A DNA stretch of 64,000 bases from Clostridium manihotivorum (GTDB lineage Bacteria; Bacillota; Clostridia; Clostridiales; Clostridiaceae). Location of the stretch: contig NZ_CP025746.1 in NCBI RefSeq assembly GCF_004015185.1, positions 5,101,776-5,165,775 of the forward strand, in the 5' to 3' direction. Shown here in pieces: positions 48,355-57,360 of this stretch. Under the pieces are notes generated by a model. That model searched no databases. It was not told the DNA's origin and worked only from the letters and a program-made list of their open reading frames with translations. The first letter of the stretch is position 1, and the number at the start of each line of letters is the position of its first letter. Position numbers and translations under genes: made by a program.

Positions 48355-49347
48355 TCAGTTAATCTTATAAAAGCCTTTATATATAAGCGACATAATATCC
48401 TCAATTTGTTCTTTATTGGGTATATCTGGTAAATTAGTTTCTTTAGCAGCATAGTTAAAATCTTTTTCACATGAATTTACAATTTCGAATATTTCATTGA
48501 AACTATATTTCTCATTTCTTATATCTAAGAATAAAGGAATATACTTTTCTAGTCTTGTTTTAATTCCATTCCCCTCTAGTATGTATCTTCCCGTAATTAA
48601 AAGTCTAACTAGATGCATAGCATGCTTATATAGCTTTACTTCTTCTTTTTTATTATTTCGATGATTTAATTTTTCATAACTTCTAACTATATTATTCATG
48701 TTAGAATATATTGCTGTAAAATCTCTTAATGGATATTTGCTTAAACATATATCCATGTATATATCTTTTTTTGGCGATTCATTAATGTATAAGTTTATAT
48801 TTCCACTATCGAAAGTATGATACATTTCATTAAAGCTTAGTAGCTGCTTATTTAAAGTATTTAGTAAATGTTTATTTTTCACATCTAAATCTAAGGAATT
48901 ATTTGAGAGGGCGTTCTCTAATCTTCGCAATTGAGCAAGAGCATAATTTCCAAAGCTATTTATAACTCTTTTAGAAAGAAATAAATTTGAGTTATCGCGA
49001 AGCAGCTTACCATAGGAGTTCATCATATAAATACATTCATCTTCAATTCCTAATAGTTCAAGTGCATGAGGATTAGCACTTAATGCTAGATTAATGTACT
49101 TTTTTAATCCATATATTACAGTATCACTGGTTCTATCTTCATATTGTTCAAAAGCTCCAAGCTTAAAAAGCACCTCTTCATCCTCTATTAAGAAACCTCT
49201 AAGGTCAATATCGCTATTTTCTCCATTAGTTCCATAACCATAAGAACCACTTACTACTAAATAAATAATATTATTCCTAAGTTTAGGATCATCCCTTAAG
49301 AAATCATAGTCAGATGAATTTAACTTTTTTATTATTTTTTCATTCAT
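48355..49347 (-). CDS. RlaP-like predicted nucleotidyltransferase, copy 1
   Basis: 330 residues. The nucleotidyltransferase signature is VVSGSYGYGTNGENSDIDLR near residue 32 (GSx..G...SDxD), followed by helical segments and HALELLGI near residue 94. It belongs with the RlaP/YcgL group (PF10127) predicted from RNA-repair gene neighbourhoods; enzymatic activity is unproven. It starts one base after the upstream paralogue ends, with AAAGGA within that gene, so the pair is coupled. No RNA ligase gene lies nearby. Confidence 0.8.
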   Translation of the reverse strand: MNEKIIKKLNSSDYDFLRDDPKLRNNIIYLVVSGSYGYGTNGENSDIDLRGFLIEDEEVLFKLGAFEQYEDRTSDTVIYGLKKYINLALSANPHALELLGIEDECIYMMNSYGKLLRDNSNLFLSKRVINSFGNYALAQLRRLENALSNNSLDLDVKNKHLLNTLNKQLLSFNEMYHTFDSGNINLYINESPKKDIYMDICLSKYPLRDFTAIYSNMNNIVRSYEKLNHRNNKKEEVKLYKHAMHLVRLLITGRYILEGNGIKTRLEKYIPLFLDIRNEKYSFNEIFEIVNSCEKDFNYAAKETNLPDIPNKEQIEDIMSLIYKGFYKIN

Positions 49348-49348
49348 T

Positions 49349-50125
49349 TTATTTCCTTTCTAGGCATTTGATAAAAAATTTATTTAACTTATCACTATCC
49401 TTATTGCTTCCTTTTCTATTGTTTTTCAAATACTGCTCACAAGCTATGATAAGTGCTTCGGAATATGCTATTATAACTTCACTCCTTGGTATAAGCTCAC
49501 TTTCATTACTTACTTTCTTTAAATCTAACAATCTATCAATCTCTTCCTTTTGCTGAATACTAAGCTCCATATTTTTATACAAAGGCTCAAACTCCATAGG
49601 AGGTATAGATTTATTATCCATAACCCAACAGCATGCAAATAAAGGTCTTAATATATAAAAGTATTTTTTTAATTTACTGGATTGTTCATCTCTAACCTCA
49701 TCAAGCTTCTTTCTTGCTATATGAAGATAGTGATATATAGTTAAAGTTTCATCAAAGTATTCATTGCAAAGCTCAATTATTTCTTTTTTAAAATCTTCTT
49801 TCTCTATATAGACTATTGGTGAGTTAAGCCACTCAATTACAGTTGGATTAGATTTTCTTATGGCTTTTAATGCCTTTTTTAAATCCCATCCATTTACATC
49901 GTAAACTTTATCTACCGGTAACTCTATATAGTCTTTTCCCTCATCAATAGAAAGGTAGAACTCTTTACTATTAATATATATAAATCTACAGTCATAGTCA
50001 GAGTCTAAGGATTCAAAGCCCCATCCCCTGCTTCCAGATTCAGCTGCATAAAGTATATTAATATCATTATTATTCTCAACTTCAACTAATGTTTGTCTTA
50101 TCTTGTCATACATACATCTATTCAT
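49349..50125 (-). CDS. RlaP-like predicted nucleotidyltransferase, copy 2 (YcgL-like)
   Basis: 258 residues. Signature AAESGSRGWGFESLDSDYDC near residue 28, GKDYIELPVDKVYDVNGWDL near residue 63, KALKAIRKSNPTVIEWLNSP near residue 84 and HYLHIARKK near residue 132 match the YcgL/RlaP group closely. It differs strongly from its neighbour (330 aa), so the two are old paralogues rather than a recent duplication. ATG with AGGGAT at about six bases; a second ATG four codons later is possible. First of the two-gene unit. Confidence 0.82.
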   Translation of the reverse strand: MNRCMYDKIRQTLVEVENNNDINILYAAESGSRGWGFESLDSDYDCRFIYINSKEFYLSIDEGKDYIELPVDKVYDVNGWDLKKALKAIRKSNPTVIEWLNSPIVYIEKEDFKKEIIELCNEYFDETLTIYHYLHIARKKLDEVRDEQSSKLKKYFYILRPLFACCWVMDNKSIPPMEFEPLYKNMELSIQQKEEIDRLLDLKKVSNESELIPRSEVIIAYSEALIIACEQYLKNNRKGSNKDSDKLNKFFIKCLERK

Positions 50126-50254
50126 ACATTCATCCCTACTTTCATCAGTTAATATTAATAATAATACCAGTTTATAAAAAATATTAAAAGATTTACAATC
50201 TTACTTAATTTCTCTCAAAAAATAAGTCTGTTGAAATTTATAAGTTTAATAAAA

Positions 50255-50299
50255 GTAAAAAATCATGTATATTAGTTTCTTATCGTATATACATGACTT
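50255..50299 (-). terminator. Terminator of the metA-hom operon
   Basis: AATCATGTATAT pairs with ATATACATGACT (near perfect) across a 14-base loop; the minus-strand tail is TTTTTTACTTTT. Confidence 0.85.
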
Positions 50300-50369
50300 T
50301 ATATATTGATATTGTTTAAATGTAGCATATATTATATTTGAAAAATAATTTACCTAAAATATTTGATAA

Positions 50370-51593
50370 TCAGCTTACCTTTAATATCCTTTTAACTCTA
50401 TTAACATAGGATAATTGCTTTAAAGTAATCAACCTTTCCTCTAGTTCCATTTCCGTATATCCGTCCACTAATAAAGCAACCTCATTATCAAATAAATCTA
50501 ATAGTTCTGCAGCAGTAAATCTATTGTTGAGCTCTAAGATAAGCTCTTTCTTATTGTCAGTATCAATCCTTATGAGACTTTGTATCTTCTCCTCTGACCT
50601 ATGTTCTACACTTAGTTTATCTTCAGAAAAACTGTTTATCACAACATTATTTTTATTAAATGCAAGATCAACAATATCTCCATATACAGCTGAAGCTGTT
50701 GGAAGCATACCTGCTCCACTGCCTTTAAACACCAATTCTCCCACTGCATCTCCACTTAAAATAACAGAGTTAATCTCATTATTAACTCTATAAAAATCTG
50801 ACTCACTGTCAATCAGTACAGGCTTTACTGTTGCAAACACCCTATTTTCTTCTTTTTTACTATAAGACAGTAGTTTAATCTTACAATTAGCTTTCTTTGC
50901 ATAAGCAAAGTCTTTACTATCAATTGATGTTATCCCTTCAACTTTTATGTCTTTCCAAAAAACTCTCTTTTTAAAAGCTAAGGTTGAAAGTATAGCAAGC
51001 TTTCTAGCAGCATCGTATCCAAGCACATCAGCATCTGGATTGGCCTCAGCAAAGCCCCTATCCTGAGCTTCTTTAAGAGCCTCTCCATACTCCACTCCAT
51101 CTTCGTACATCTTTGAGAGTATAAAGTTTGTTGTACCATTTATTATGCCTTTTATGCTTTTTATATCATTACCTGACAAAGACTCAGTAAGAGGCTTTAT
51201 AATAGGTATTCCTCCTGCCACAGAGGCTTCGAATTTCAATGCTACTCCTTTATCCTTAGCTATTTGAAAAAGCTCTTCACCATATTCAGCAATTAGATCT
51301 TTATTGGCCGTAACAACATGTTTACCCAGCTCTAGAGCTCTTTTAACATAACTATACGCTGGATTTATTCCACCAATAACTTCAACAAGAATATCCCAAT
51401 CCTTTGAAAACACTTCTTCGCAATCCTCAGTTATTACTTGATTAAGCTTTTTATTATTATGCTTTTCCTTATGTTTTACTAAAATTGCTTCTACCCTTAT
51501 ATTAAGTTTTTCATCTTTCTCTCTATTTTTTTCAATTAACTCAACAAGTCCTGTTCCAACCACACCATATCCCAATAAAGCTATTCTTTTCAT
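50370..51593 (-). CDS. hom: Homoserine dehydrogenase
   Basis: 407 residues. NAD(P)-binding GYGVVGTG near residue 8, VVTANKDLIA near residue 94, and the catalytic segment GFAEANPDADVLGYDAARKL near residue 180, with the acidic and Lys residues of the homoserine dehydrogenase signature. The C-terminal region is shorter than a full ACT domain, so feedback control by threonine may be reduced (inference). It converts aspartate semialdehyde to homoserine. The ATG at 51593 has GGAGGT four bases upstream. It follows metA by 24 bp, so a dedicated homoserine supply for methionine is likely under the SAM riboswitch. Confidence 0.93.
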   Translation of the reverse strand: MKRIALLGYGVVGTGLVELIEKNREKDEKLNIRVEAILVKHKEKHNNKKLNQVITEDCEEVFSKDWDILVEVIGGINPAYSYVKRALELGKHVVTANKDLIAEYGEELFQIAKDKGVALKFEASVAGGIPIIKPLTESLSGNDIKSIKGIINGTTNFILSKMYEDGVEYGEALKEAQDRGFAEANPDADVLGYDAARKLAILSTLAFKKRVFWKDIKVEGITSIDSKDFAYAKKANCKIKLLSYSKKEENRVFATVKPVLIDSESDFYRVNNEINSVILSGDAVGELVFKGSGAGMLPTASAVYGDIVDLAFNKNNVVINSFSEDKLSVEHRSEEKIQSLIRIDTDNKKELILELNNRFTAAELLDLFDNEVALLVDGYTEMELEERLITLKQLSYVNRVKRILKVS

Positions 51594-51617
51594 ATATACC
51601 TCCACTTAATCTTCTTT

Positions 51618-52481
51618 TTACTGTAGTTTTAAAGATCTCCTAAGCCAATTTTCATACAGCTTAACCCCATCCTCTTGCCAGCTTTCAATAATGTCATTAT
51701 ACGGATCATCATTGACAAAATAATTTTTAGGAATATTTATAGAAAGGCCTTTATTTAGATCTCTAAAATATTCATTTTTTAAAGTCTCCTTATGGTATTC
51801 ACAGTGGCCTAGTATATAGAGCGAATTATCATCAACTATAATATACTCGCCAGCCCCTTCAGAATAAGCCAAGGTTGTCAAAGCACTATATCTTCTTATA
51901 TCTTCACTTCTAAGTCTAGTATGTCTTGAATGCGGAGCATAAAAGTTATCACTTATTCCTTCAAGCAGCAAACATTCTTCTAGTTTTTTATGCTTAAATA
52001 TTCCAAACACCTTTTCTTCACAAAGTTCTTTTCTAATTCCATAGTAGTGATTGAGTGCAGCCTGAGCTCCCCAGCATATAAACACTGATTTTTTCCCCTT
52101 TGATTTCATATAATCCATAATTTTATTCAATTCATCTATATAGGATACCTGATTAAATTCTAATTTTTCTACTGGTGCCCCAGTAACTATTAAGCAGTCA
52201 ATATCTTCCTTAACTTCATCAAAAAACTCATAGTTTTCCTCTAAATATTCATTAGGAACTGATTTAGAACTATGGGTTAATAGTCTTATAAAGTTAACCT
52301 CTAAATCAAGTTTAGTCCTTGATAATAGTTCCAAAAGCTGTTTTTCAGTGTCGTATTTATTGGGCATTAGATTTAAAATTCCTATTTTAGGCAAGTTCTC
52401 ATCAGCAATGTCTACACAAATATTTGGGTTATATCTCATTAAATCTGCTCCAACTATCTTTTTACCACAATATATCGTCAT
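51618..52481 (-). CDS. metA: Homoserine O-acyltransferase (predicted acetyl-CoA type)
   Basis: 287 residues. Catalytic Cys136 in FICWGAQAALNHYYG, with His226 and Glu228 in ILGHCEYHKE. PHSRHTRLR near residue 183 and KIGILNLMPNKYDTEKQLL near residue 32 are family landmarks. Position 105 in TGAPVEKLEF is Glu; family studies link Glu here to acetyl-CoA use and Gly to succinyl-CoA, so O-acetylhomoserine is the likely product despite the MetA name. First gene of metA-hom, about 500 bases downstream of a SAM-I riboswitch. ATG at 52481 follows an AGGAGG-like site. Confidence 0.93.
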   Translation of the reverse strand: MTIYCGKKIVGADLMRYNPNICVDIADENLPKIGILNLMPNKYDTEKQLLELLSRTKLDLEVNFIRLLTHSSKSVPNEYLEENYEFFDEVKEDIDCLIVTGAPVEKLEFNQVSYIDELNKIMDYMKSKGKKSVFICWGAQAALNHYYGIRKELCEEKVFGIFKHKKLEECLLLEGISDNFYAPHSRHTRLRSEDIRRYSALTTLAYSEGAGEYIIVDDNSLYILGHCEYHKETLKNEYFRDLNKGLSINIPKNYFVNDDPYNDIIESWQEDGVKLYENWLRRSLKLQ

Positions 52482-52531
52482 GTCATCCTCCTAAAATAAA
52501 ATACTGATTTTTTACCTTCCTTGGCTTTTTT

Positions 52532-52585
52532 TGTGCATCTGCCTTTTCTAAACGTATGTAAAGAAATTCTGGCAGGCGGCATAAT
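52532..52585 (+). repeat. Dispersed repeat, module A copy 4 in the metA leader
   Basis: TGTGCATCTGCCTTTTCT, then AGAAATTCTGGCAGGCGGCA. Both stems intact: CTGCC/GGCAG and TTTCT/AGAAA. Compared with copy 1 the inner stem changed from CC/GG to CT/AG. Confidence 0.65.
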
Positions 52586-52602
52586 TTTTTTACTTTCTCC
52601 CC

Positions 52603-52675
52603 TAAAAAGCTATTCTAAACCCTTGAAATTACTAGGTTTAGGCAGCAATTTTTTTCACTTTGTTAAAAGTAAAAA
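52603..52675 (+). repeat. Dispersed repeat, module B copy in the metA leader
   Basis: TAAAAAGCTATTCTAAACCC then TTGAAATTACTAGGTTTAGG, ending AAAAGTAAAAAA. CTAAACC pairs with GGTTTAG. With module A at 52532 this is a second full-length element. Confidence 0.65.
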
Positions 52676-52714
52676 AGACTACCTTTTATGGAGAAAATGC
52701 TCCATAGGTAGTCT
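52671..52714 (-). terminator. Strong terminator inside the metA leader
   Basis: AGACTACC/GGTAGTCT with inner ATGGAG/CTCCAT; the minus-strand tail is TTTTTTACT. It lies between the riboswitch and metA, so a second control point or an unseen short transcript is implied. Confidence 0.85.
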
Positions 52715-52895
52715 TCTATCAAAAATATAATAATTACTAAAATCATCTTTATAATAATCATATATAAATCTGCTTTGATTATATATGACCTTGCGCTAAT
52801 AATAGAGAATCACAATAAAATGTTATTCTCCATACTATAAAGCCTCTGACTTTACTTAAGTATAGTCTATATATCTCTATAGAAATAATTTTTAT

Positions 52896-52935
52896 AAAAA
52901 AATAAAAGCTATTACTATAGAGATATAGAAATAGC
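52896..52935 (-). terminator. SAM riboswitch terminator
   Basis: GCTATT/AATAGC and inner CTATA/TATAG form a stem with one T-T mismatch, 46 bases past the aptamer, followed on the minus strand by TTTTATTTTTTT. Confidence 0.85.
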
Positions 52936-52980
52936 CTTATACATCGCAATTAAATAATTTAAATGTGTTTAGCGTATCCG

Positions 52981-53084
52981 TTATCTCTCAGGAAAATCTC
53001 CTGCAGGATTTAGCACAATTCTAGCTAATGACTGCTAGCTGTTGCTAGGCTTCAAAGGGCCAGTCCCTCCACCATTCTTGATAA
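52981..53084 (-). promoter_or_regulatory. SAM-I riboswitch (S-box) of metA-hom
   Basis: On the minus strand it reads TTATCAAGAATGGTGGAGGG, then ACTGGCCCTTTGAAGCC, a P3 stem, GTGCTAAATCCTGC and GAGAGATAA closing P1 with TTATC. These are the conserved S-box blocks. Binding of S-adenosylmethionine favours the terminator and stops methionine synthesis genes. Confidence 0.95.
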
Positions 53085-53246
53085 AAGACCTAAATATTCA
53101 ATTATGTTTGCTATAATTATACAAGAAAAACTTACATGTTAAAATATCCAATTAAGATAATAAGAGCAAAATCAAACAGTATTATCGATGATTTACTCCT
53201 ATTATCTTGATTTTTTATTGCTTTACTCTTTTTTTCTATTCATTGC

Positions 53247-55208
53247 TTAGTTATTAAGCTTATTTGTTTCCTGTGTTTCATCTTGCTTGTCGCAGCAATT
53301 ATTTTTAGCCTTAAAGCAATCTTTATCAGTATATTCTTCCATGACCTTCTCCATGTTACCTGAAGCATAGTCATTTTCTATTATAAATGGAACAGATATA
53401 ACAGCTATATTTCTTCTCTTAAGTAAAGTAGTTCTTAGGAACATCGCTGTTTGATTGTGTAGTATATTTCCCCACCACTTTTCAGCATTAAATTGAGGAA
53501 TAACTACTGTAACCATATCCTTTTTCGATTGTCTAAAGTTCCCATTTTCTATAAATTCAACTAAAGGATTAACAACTTCTCTATAATCAACAGTTCTTAT
53601 TACTAGTGGAATTCCCATTTCGTACTTATCCCACTTTTCCTTAAGTCTTGCAGTCTCTTCTTCATCTGTAGAAGCATGGAAAGCAGTTATATCATCAGAT
53701 AAACATTTTGCGTAGTTTATTGTTTTAATAACAGCTTCATTTAGTGATCCTACTGGAACTATAAACCTCTTAGCTGCATTGCTATTAAATACAGGGAAGT
53801 AGTTATTATCCAAACTAAGCTGTCTAGCAACCTTAGTATAATGTCTCTTTATTCTCTTCATAACAAGCATTACTGAAGGAATTAATATTATAACAACCCA
53901 AGCACCATGCTGGAATTTTACAAAAGAAATCACAATTAAGGTTATAAATGTTATAGTAGCACCAAATCCATTTATAAAAGCCTTATGTCTCCATCCTGGA
54001 GCTTTTGTACGTACCCATCTCATTACCATTCCGCTTTGAGATAAAGTAAAGGATATAAATACACCAATAGCATACAAAGGTAACATCAAGTGATTTTCAC
54101 CCTTGAATATTATAACTAATATTGATGCTGAAACCGCAAGAAGTATTATACCATTAGAGAAGCTTAATCTATCTCCTCTTTTTGCAAACTGTCTTGGAGC
54201 AAACCCATCTCTAGCTATAAAAGAAAGCAGAAGAGGAAAATCTGAAAAAGCAGTATTTGCAGCCATTATAAGTATTAACGTAGTAGCAAATTGCATAACG
54301 AAGAATAAAATACTATTTTGTCCAAAAACTTGTCCAGCAATTTGTGATATAACAGTTCTATCACCACCTGCTGATGTATGATATATAGTTGAAAGGTATG
54401 ATACACCACCAAATATTATAACAACTATAGCAAATAATAGACCTAATACTCTTTTAGCATTCTTAGTAGCTGGAGCTTTAAAGTTTGCAACACCATCACT
54501 AACAGCTTCTATACCTGTAAGTGCTGTACATCCAGCTGCGAAAGCTCTTAAAAATAAGAAAAGAGTCATATCACCAGCAGTACTTGCCATTTGAGTTTTT
54601 ACCGCTTCTGTTGGAACATATCCAAATATAAGATATTTTATGATTCCAACTCCTATCATAAGCAAGGTTATAAATAAGAAGAAATATGTAGGTATACTGA
54701 ATATCTTTGCAGAGTCTCTAATACCTCTTAAGTTACCAATCGTCATTATAAGTATTATAAGCAGAGTTAATGGAACTCTAAATTCTAGTAACGAAGGAAA
54801 TGCTGAGGTAATAGCAGCAACACCAGCTGTAGAACTTACTGCAACGGTCAATATATAATCTGTTGTAAGTGATGCTCCAGCAAGTAAACTAGGCATAACC
54901 CCTAAATTCTCTCTGGAAACTATATATGATCCACCACCATTTGGGTAACTATCAATAGTTTGTCTATACGAAAAAATCAAAATGCATAGCAATGCAATGA
55001 TCGCAAAAGTTACATGTAATAAGTACTTATAGGACAGTATACCCATTACTGGAATAAGAACTATAAGTATTTCTTCACAAGCATAGGCTACTGAAGAGAT
55101 TGCATCGGATGATAAGATCGGTAGTCCTCTAAAAATACTAAACTTTTCATGTTTAATCTGTGATGATTTTAAAGGCTCACCAATGACCTTTCTTTTTATC
55201 TTTTCCAT
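53247..55208 (-). CDS. kimA: KimA-type potassium importer (APC superfamily)
   Basis: 653 residues: twelve membrane segments to about residue 460 and a ~190-residue cytoplasmic tail, the plan of Bacillus KimA (YdaO). GLPILSSDAISSVAYACEEI near residue 28, SYPNGGGSYIVSRENLG near residue 86 and LTTDYILTVAVSSTAGVAA near residue 113 are family landmarks. KimA is a high-affinity K+/H+ symporter inhibited by c-di-AMP. The C terminus ends in a Cys/Asn-rich tail (KNNCCDKQ). Start ATG with AGAGG seven bases upstream and a good extended -10 promoter at 55259-55287. The leader is too short for a c-di-AMP riboswitch. Confidence 0.87.
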   Translation of the reverse strand: MEKIKRKVIGEPLKSSQIKHEKFSIFRGLPILSSDAISSVAYACEEILIVLIPVMGILSYKYLLHVTFAIIALLCILIFSYRQTIDSYPNGGGSYIVSRENLGVMPSLLAGASLTTDYILTVAVSSTAGVAAITSAFPSLLEFRVPLTLLIILIMTIGNLRGIRDSAKIFSIPTYFFLFITLLMIGVGIIKYLIFGYVPTEAVKTQMASTAGDMTLFLFLRAFAAGCTALTGIEAVSDGVANFKAPATKNAKRVLGLLFAIVVIIFGGVSYLSTIYHTSAGGDRTVISQIAGQVFGQNSILFFVMQFATTLILIMAANTAFSDFPLLLSFIARDGFAPRQFAKRGDRLSFSNGIILLAVSASILVIIFKGENHLMLPLYAIGVFISFTLSQSGMVMRWVRTKAPGWRHKAFINGFGATITFITLIVISFVKFQHGAWVVIILIPSVMLVMKRIKRHYTKVARQLSLDNNYFPVFNSNAAKRFIVPVGSLNEAVIKTINYAKCLSDDITAFHASTDEEETARLKEKWDKYEMGIPLVIRTVDYREVVNPLVEFIENGNFRQSKKDMVTVVIPQFNAEKWWGNILHNQTAMFLRTTLLKRRNIAVISVPFIIENDYASGNMEKVMEEYTDKDCFKAKNNCCDKQDETQETNKLNN

Positions 55209-55258
55209 AAAATATCCTCTCCCGAAATATTTCTAAATTATTAATGAAACAATTTTGT

Positions 55259-55287
55259 ATTATAGCAGTGTGCGTGACAAGCTTCAA
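55259..55287 (-). promoter_or_regulatory. Sigma-A promoter of kimA
   Basis: Minus-strand TTGAAG, a 17-bp spacer ending TGC (extended -10) and a perfect TATAAT, about 50 bp before the start codon. Confidence 0.7.
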
Positions 55288-55630
55288 ACTCATTAAATCG
55301 CTCTAAATTAATAAAAAATTAATATATATCAAGAAGAACTGATGCTATTTATTATAATTACCGATTTATAGTCGAAAACCTCTCAATTTAGCCAAATTTA
55401 ACATATGTCTTCTTACTTTTTTAATTACTGGATACAAATAATTTAAATACTTTGAACGCATAATATTAAATATAAGAATTCATAAGATTATTGTAAACAT
55501 TTAACACAGCTGTATAACTCAATTACTAATTTTAATATAAAATGCTACCATCCTTCACTAGTGTAATTTTTTATGTATTGTGTAATCTTACAAATTATAT
55601 ATATTTTAATTTTTTTTTAATATATAATTA
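55288..55630. other. Intergenic region between kimA promoter and IS
   Basis: AT-rich 343 bp ending in the IS target duplication. No ORF, aptamer or terminator recognised. Confidence 0.4.
55625..55630. repeat. Target site duplication, left copy
   Basis: TAATTA precedes the left inverted repeat and recurs at 57250-57255 after the right one. Real duplication may be shorter because the site is AT-rich. Confidence 0.75.
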
Positions 55631-57249
55631 CCTAAGTTTCGTACAAACGAAATTTTAGTGTCTTCCATATTATAGTTTCCATAAAATAAAAAATGGATAA
55701 TACCAAGCCTTGAAGTATAATTTTCTTGCGAAGAAAAATTAATAAAGGCAGGTATTATCCTATGAATAATTTTACCTTTACTCAAGAGTCATGTAAAGAA
55801 GAAACTACTTCCACTTGGTTGGCAGCAGTTATGCAGTTCGGTCTTAACACTAATGTTTTCAGTCCGCTAGAGAGCTTTAAGCTCAAGATGAAGGAAGTAA
55901 GATACTCTGTTTACCAAAAACTTATTACGACGATGATGTCTATTGTCACTGGCTGCGAGACAACTAAAGATATCAACGAAAAACTTTCTGGAGAAAAGCT
56001 AACGCTGAGTATGTTCGGCATGGAAACAGCTCCTGACCAATCTCAGATTAACGAATTAATAAGACGATTTGATTCAGATAGTATAAACCAGTTAGAAACT
56101 ATTCATCATAGTATTTTTAAGGAACACAGCAACTCGGCCAACTCTCATGAGAGAGTTATCGTAGATTGTGATCAAACAGGATTAATAGCTAATGGTAAAA
56201 GTTTTGAATTAGCTAAAAAAGGCTATTTTGCTAAAAAGAAGAATCAAAGTGGATATCAACTTTCAGCGGCATTTGCAGGAGATCAGGCTGAGACTGTAGC
56301 AATGTTTTTAGATTCTGGAAATTCTCATTGTACAGACCACTACGATGATTTGCTAAAATCTATACTATCAAAATATAAAGACCAACTTCGTCAAGGTAAT
56401 CTAATATTAAGAACTGATAGCGGATTTGGTTCAACAGAAAACATTGAAAAGCTACGATCAATCCCTAAATTAAAATTTATAACAAAAGCATATTCTACTA
56501 GAACACCAAGAACTATTGCTAAAGATATAGATTACTCAAAATATACTCAAGCTGATGAAGCTGCTTGGGTATATGAACTACCTCAGAATAGCGGAGTTAG
56601 ATATATCTTGGTGCAGACTCTGTCTAAAAGAGGAAACTTAAAATATTCCATGCTTATAACCAACATAACTAGCAGTGAAATGAGTCCGGTAGAAATATTC
56701 CATTTTTATAATAAGCGTCAAACTATAGAAGCTTTCTTTAAGATGGCTAAGAACATATATCATATAAAAAATCTTAGAACTTCAAAATTTCACGGCATAT
56801 ATGGATTCTTATGGCTAGTATTTATAACACATAACTTGATAAGTTGGTTTAAGTCGACCGTTCTTTATGGAACGGACCTTGAAAATGTAGGGGTAAGAGT
56901 ATTGATTAAAAGCATTGGCAATATAAAGGGATTTGTAAAAAGAACTTCTGATGGAATCAAAGTAATTATTCCACCAATGACAAAGCTATCTAAGCTAATT
57001 GCTGACGCACTTTGCCGGCCTAAATATATACAATTGACTCTTAATATTTAGGGTTTTTAATAAATATAACCAATACAAGCTGCCAAAAATGGGAATTTAT
57101 TTTGGGGCTTAATTGATATTGGTCTTTACAAAGTGACATAATAATCCATTCAACTTTCTGTAAATAACTGCATTATTATGGTACATAATTCATTTAACTG
57201 GAATCCAAATACAGTCAAATGTAATTATTATATTTGTACGAAATCTAGG
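55631..57249 (+). mobile_element. Complete insertion sequence, IS1380-like, 1619 bp
   Basis: Left end CCTAAGTTTCGTACAAA and right end (reverse complement) CCTAGATTTCGTACAAA form terminal inverted repeats with two mismatches, starting with CC as in the IS1380 family. TAATTA flanks both ends. One intact transposase fills the element. Size fits IS1380 members (about 1.6-1.7 kb). Inserted between kimA and the phosphatase gene without breaking a recognisable gene. Confidence 0.87.
55762..57051 (+). CDS. IS1380/IS4-superfamily DDE transposase
   Basis: 429 residues. DDE residues are evident: Asp in VIVDCDQTGL near residue 132, Asp in LILRTDSGFGS near residue 215, and Glu in KRQTIEAFFKMAKN near residue 325. 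KKGYFAKKKNQSGYQLSAAF and DSGNSHCTDHYDDLL resemble IS1380-type transposases. The ATG at 55762 starts MNNFTFTQESC; AAAGGCAGGT lies upstream, while the TTG at 55726 is not supported. The frame is intact, so the element may still be active. Confidence 0.88.
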   Translation: MNNFTFTQESCKEETTSTWLAAVMQFGLNTNVFSPLESFKLKMKEVRYSVYQKLITTMMSIVTGCETTKDINEKLSGEKLTLSMFGMETAPDQSQINELIRRFDSDSINQLETIHHSIFKEHSNSANSHERVIVDCDQTGLIANGKSFELAKKGYFAKKKNQSGYQLSAAFAGDQAETVAMFLDSGNSHCTDHYDDLLKSILSKYKDQLRQGNLILRTDSGFGSTENIEKLRSIPKLKFITKAYSTRTPRTIAKDIDYSKYTQADEAAWVYELPQNSGVRYILVQTLSKRGNLKYSMLITNITSSEMSPVEIFHFYNKRQTIEAFFKMAKNIYHIKNLRTSKFHGIYGFLWLVFITHNLISWFKSTVLYGTDLENVGVRVLIKSIGNIKGFVKRTSDGIKVIIPPMTKLSKLIADALCRPKYIQLTLNI

Positions 57250-57255
57250 TAATTA
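57250..57255. repeat. Target site duplication, right copy
   Basis: TAATTA directly after the right inverted repeat; matches 55625-55630. Confidence 0.75.
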
Positions 57256-57360
57256 GAAATAAACTATCTTTTCATAATTAAATTCAAGTTTTTAAAATAT
57301 AAAGTACTAATCCTTTTGTATTTTACTATTTCTTAGTATTTGGAAACGGGGTGAACCTTA

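Larger units (their letters stand above)
52482..53246. other. 765-bp metA leader and upstream region
   Basis: Reading leftwards it contains the SAM-I aptamer (52981-53084), its terminator (52896-52935), about 180 bp without a recognised element, a second strong terminator (52671-52714), repeat modules B and A, then metA. The spacing between aptamer and gene is much longer than usual for an S-box gene. No convincing ORF lies in between. Confidence 0.7.

Noticed and set aside
52800-52840. Seven-codon leader peptide MENNILL between SAM riboswitch and metA
   Set aside because: Weak ribosome binding site and no Met codon cluster; likely chance in AT-rich sequence.
55209-55400. Possible c-di-AMP (ydaO) riboswitch in front of kimA
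   Set aside because: A good promoter lies only about 50 bp from the start codon, and none of the conserved ydaO blocks are visible.
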